Below, one piece after another: positions 3,911-5,686 of a stretch of 5,686 nt of DNA. How positions within the stretch are numbered: the stretch's first letter is position 1; each line of letters opens with the position of its first letter. The position numbers and the translations under genes were made by a program. This DNA comes from Haloferacaceae archaeon PL-Br10_E2g29. GTDB taxonomy: Archaea > Halobacteriota > Halobacteria > Halobacteriales > Haloferacaceae. The stretch is from the NCBI GenBank assembly GCA_001563965.1, contig LKMS01000107.1, positions 1-5,686 of the forward strand, read 5' to 3'. Under the pieces are notes generated by a model. That model was not told where the DNA came from. It saw only the letters and a list, made by a program, of their open reading frames with translations, and did not search any database.

Positions 3911-4981
3911 TCAGGTCACGACCGCGTCCGACGAGGTCGACTCGGTCTCATAGTCGGGAAGCAGTTGGAGCGCTTCATCGGCGGCCCCGAGAACTGACAC
4001 CTCGTAGCTCGTCACGTAGGCCAAAATGGCTATTTGCACCGGAAGCATGAGGACGAACCCAATGAGCAACGCTCCCGCGACCAACACGACGAGGCCGACG
4101 ATGCCGACCGTCGAGCCGACCGCCGCGCTGATGCCGCCGAACACGCCAAACACCACGGCGATGGCAACGAGTGCAGCGACCGCGAGAACCGCCCCATAGA
4201 TGACAAGCCCGATGATCGATTGGCCGATGCCGATCGCCAACAACAACACGAAATGCACGAGTAGATAGACGGCGAACTGCGAGAGTTGGCCGCGAAGCAC
4301 GGGCCAAAAGCGTCGCCAGCCGTCGAGAACACCGCTGTCGGTGACGACCATCGTCGGCACGACAAACTCCTCGGTTACGCGCATGATAAAAAGGTAGACG
4401 AGAGCGAGCGTTCCACCGAAAATCACGGCGAGAACCGCGCCCACAAGAACGGAGAGACCCGAGCCAAACGGGAGCGAATCGCCGAACCAGAGCGCCAGTG
4501 CCACCGCGACGACCGGGATGGCGGCGACCAGGTTGACCGCGAGTTTGAATCCGAACAGGCCGAGCGCCTGTGAAAACCGTCGCTGGGCGGGTTCGAGCAG
4601 CGCGACCGACCCGGTGTGAAGCGCGTCATAAAAGACGAACCGGAGCGTTTCGGTCAGCAACGAAATCGCGAGTCCGAGCACCACCAGCCCGGCGACGATC
4701 GCGATTACAACGCCCAGTTCCGGCATCGTCGTCAGCGTGGCGAGCTCGGCTGTCGGATCGGGGGCCGGTTCGCCGAAGCCCGCTCCGGGTAGCCCACCGG
4801 GCGAGGGATCCGCCGAGAACGACGAGGTGATATTGAGGATGCTAGTTCCTGTGCCACCGCCGACACCGACAAAAATGGCGATGAAGCCGAGAATGAGCCA
4901 GCCGCGGAGGGAACACGATGCGAGGAACGACCGCGCCGAGTGGAAGGCGTCGTCGGCGCTGTCGATTGCGTACCAGGACAT
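3911..4981 (-). CDS. Multi-spanning haloarchaeal membrane protein, 356 residues (DUF7544-like)
   Basis: Starts at the ATG at 4981 (MSWYAIDSADDAFHSARSFL). The first ~25 residues are polar and helical. Hydrophobic spans are seen at ~27-45, 89-110, 142-166, 174-200, 236-262, 263-285 and 291-325 (the last long enough for one or two spans). Between spans 1 and 2 is a Pro/Gly-rich loop (~55-80, PSPGGLPGAGFGEPAPDP), probably outside the cell. A conserved-looking soluble segment between spans 4 and 5 reads RVTEEFVVPTMVV then DGWRRFWPVLR (201-230). The acidic tail LPDYETESTSSDAVVT is probably cytoplasmic. There are no catalytic or transporter signatures I recognise. The MSWYA(I/V)D opening and layout recall a haloarchaeal family I remember as DUF7544; that name is uncertain. 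A TATA-like tract lies ~26 bp upstream, so it is probably transcribed separately from the VKOR-like gene 115 bp before it. Confidence 0.87.
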   Translation of the reverse strand: MSWYAIDSADDAFHSARSFLASCSLRGWLILGFIAIFVGVGGGTGTSILNITSSFSADPSPGGLPGAGFGEPAPDPTAELATLTTMPELGVVIAIVAGLVVLGLAISLLTETLRFVFYDALHTGSVALLEPAQRRFSQALGLFGFKLAVNLVAAIPVVAVALALWFGDSLPFGSGLSVLVGAVLAVIFGGTLALVYLFIMRVTEEFVVPTMVVTDSGVLDGWRRFWPVLRGQLSQFAVYLLVHFVLLLAIGIGQSIIGLVIYGAVLAVAALVAIAVVFGVFGGISAAVGSTVGIVGLVVLVAGALLIGFVLMLPVQIAILAYVTSYEVSVLGAADEALQLLPDYETESTSSDAVVT

Positions 4982-5002
4982 ATCGGGTGCATCATCGACC
5001 AG

Positions 5003-5010
5003 TTGAAAAA
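5003..5010 (-). promoter_or_regulatory. TATA-like box for the multi-spanning membrane protein gene
   Basis: The minus strand reads TTTTTCAA, centred ~26 bp before the ATG at 4981. Composition is weak but spacing is right for a leaderless transcript. I see nothing else in the 5011-5096 spacer. Confidence 0.35.
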
Positions 5011-5096
5011 CAGTTTCGGCACGCTGTCAACAATCTGTACAACCGTATCGAACAAATCCACCGGCGAACGCCCACGCCGTCTGCGAGCGACCCGGC

Positions 5097-5686
5097 TCAG
5101 ATGAACGGAATAACGTCCGGCATCGGGAGCAGTGGGATGGCGAACAAGCCGAGGATCGTGAGCGCACCGACAAACAACGGAATCGCCACGAGTGCGAGCG
5201 TCGTCTCGCTCACAACCTGCCGGACGTCGGTGAGCATCGTCGAAAGCGATGGCGTGTCGCTCAGCCGGAGCATGCCCAGTTCGAGACCGAATAGGATGAC
5301 TGTCGCGCTCGCCGAGACCATGCAGAACGGACAGATCTCACCGATAACGCCAAGCTGCAAGTAGACGAAGTACACCGAAAACAACACGCCGCTGGCCGTG
5401 ATTGGCGTGAGGATTTTGATGATGAGCGGGTGTCGCGTGTCGAACCACCACAGCGAGAGTCCCAGGGTGAACAGATAGTAGACGGCACCAAAGGTCGCCA
5501 GTGGAATCCCAAACACGTAGGCCCATGGGCTTGTGATGACCGCAATACTGCCTTGTGTGAGCGCCGGCGAACCGGCCGGAATCGCCGGTAGTGCAAACAA
5601 ATGAATCGCTGTGAGCATCAGGCTGACCATCCAGCCAACGGCAGCAACGCCAGCAAAGACGGTAAAGAGCGTCGAAACGCCTGTCC
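5097..5686 (-). CDS. VKOR-family membrane protein, N terminus beyond the window
   Basis: The frame is open from the right edge to the TGA at 5097-5099. An ATG at 5630 exists, but the 18 in-frame residues before it (TGVSTLFTVFAGVAAVGW) continue the first membrane helix, so the start lies outside. Numbering from M at 5630, the protein has the vitamin K epoxide reductase plan: helix 1 ending VSLMLTAIHLF, an outer loop, SPWAYVFGIPLATFGAVYY (34-52, the usual Ser-Pro-aromatic...GIP..x.G segment), helix ~70-93, then the active-site CPFC (C100, C103) at the start of a helix, and a final helix ~142-168. VKOR enzymes pass electrons from secreted thiol oxidases to quinones and so support disulfide formation. 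Oddly, the two loop cysteines normally before the S-P-x-A motif are absent: S28 sits where the second is expected, and G20 or S21 where the first is. No Dsb-like partner gene is visible here. Confidence 0.9.
   Translation of the reverse strand, partial: TGVSTLFTVFAGVAAVGWMVSLMLTAIHLFALPAIPAGSPALTQGSIAVITSPWAYVFGIPLATFGAVYYLFTLGLSLWWFDTRHPLIIKILTPITASGVLFSVYFVYLQLGVIGEICPFCMVSASATVILFGLELGMLRLSDTPSLSTMLTDVRQVVSETTLALVAIPLFVGALTILGLFAIPLLPMPDVIPFI

Noticed and set aside
4034..4573. His/Asp/Arg-rich plus-strand frames opposite the multi-spanning protein
   Set aside because: They are antisense images of hydrophobic Ala/Val/Leu codons and do not look like independent genes.

Overview
The window looks like haloarchaeal (class Halobacteria) chromosomal DNA. 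The evidence is high G+C, acidic proteins, start codons about 27 bp downstream of TATA-like boxes with no room for a Shine-Dalgarno leader, and an elongator tRNA-Met carrying a bulge-helix-bulge intron. Several proteins also have a typical haloarchaeal look, including a type IV pilin-like protein with an AVSPVVGV motif. No genus can be assigned.

Layout. Bases 1-372 (+) are the 3' part of a small protein with a C-terminal Cys/His cluster. It converges, 6 bp apart, on a 350-residue protein (379-1431, -) with a folded N-terminal region, a long Ser/Thr/Asp-rich linker and a C-terminal coiled coil. Bases 1637-1788 (+) are an intron-containing tRNA-Met(CAU). Bases 1789-2080 have no credible gene but are the most structured part of the window. 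They hold a second copy of the tRNA 3' end, a 12-bp tandem repeat and a series of hairpins built on one plan. Next come a 60-residue two-helix membrane protein (2081-2263, -), a DUF1684 protein (2339-2950, -), and a divergent 95-residue protein (3042-3329, +) with a perfect palindrome between its TATA box and start. Then follow a secreted or membrane-anchored pilin-like protein (3335-3748, -), a multi-spanning membrane protein (3911-4981, -) and the 3' part of a VKOR-family protein (5097-5686, -) that runs off the right edge.

How the genes fit together. No shared pathway is visible. Most genes seem to be separate units with their own promoters and look like conserved haloarchaeal housekeeping or unknown genes. 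The last three minus-strand genes all encode envelope proteins (pilin-like, multi-spanning, VKOR-like), but each pair is separated by more than 100 bp, so an operon is not evident.

The feature most worth attention is the tRNA-flanking cluster. It combines duplication of the tRNA 3' end, a long hairpin that would capture the tRNA acceptor strand, and repeated stems capped by a GA-(A/G)C-GNA-G(T/C)-GA loop. That loop keeps its pairing while its bases change, and it resembles the very stable d(GCGNAGC) mini-hairpin class.
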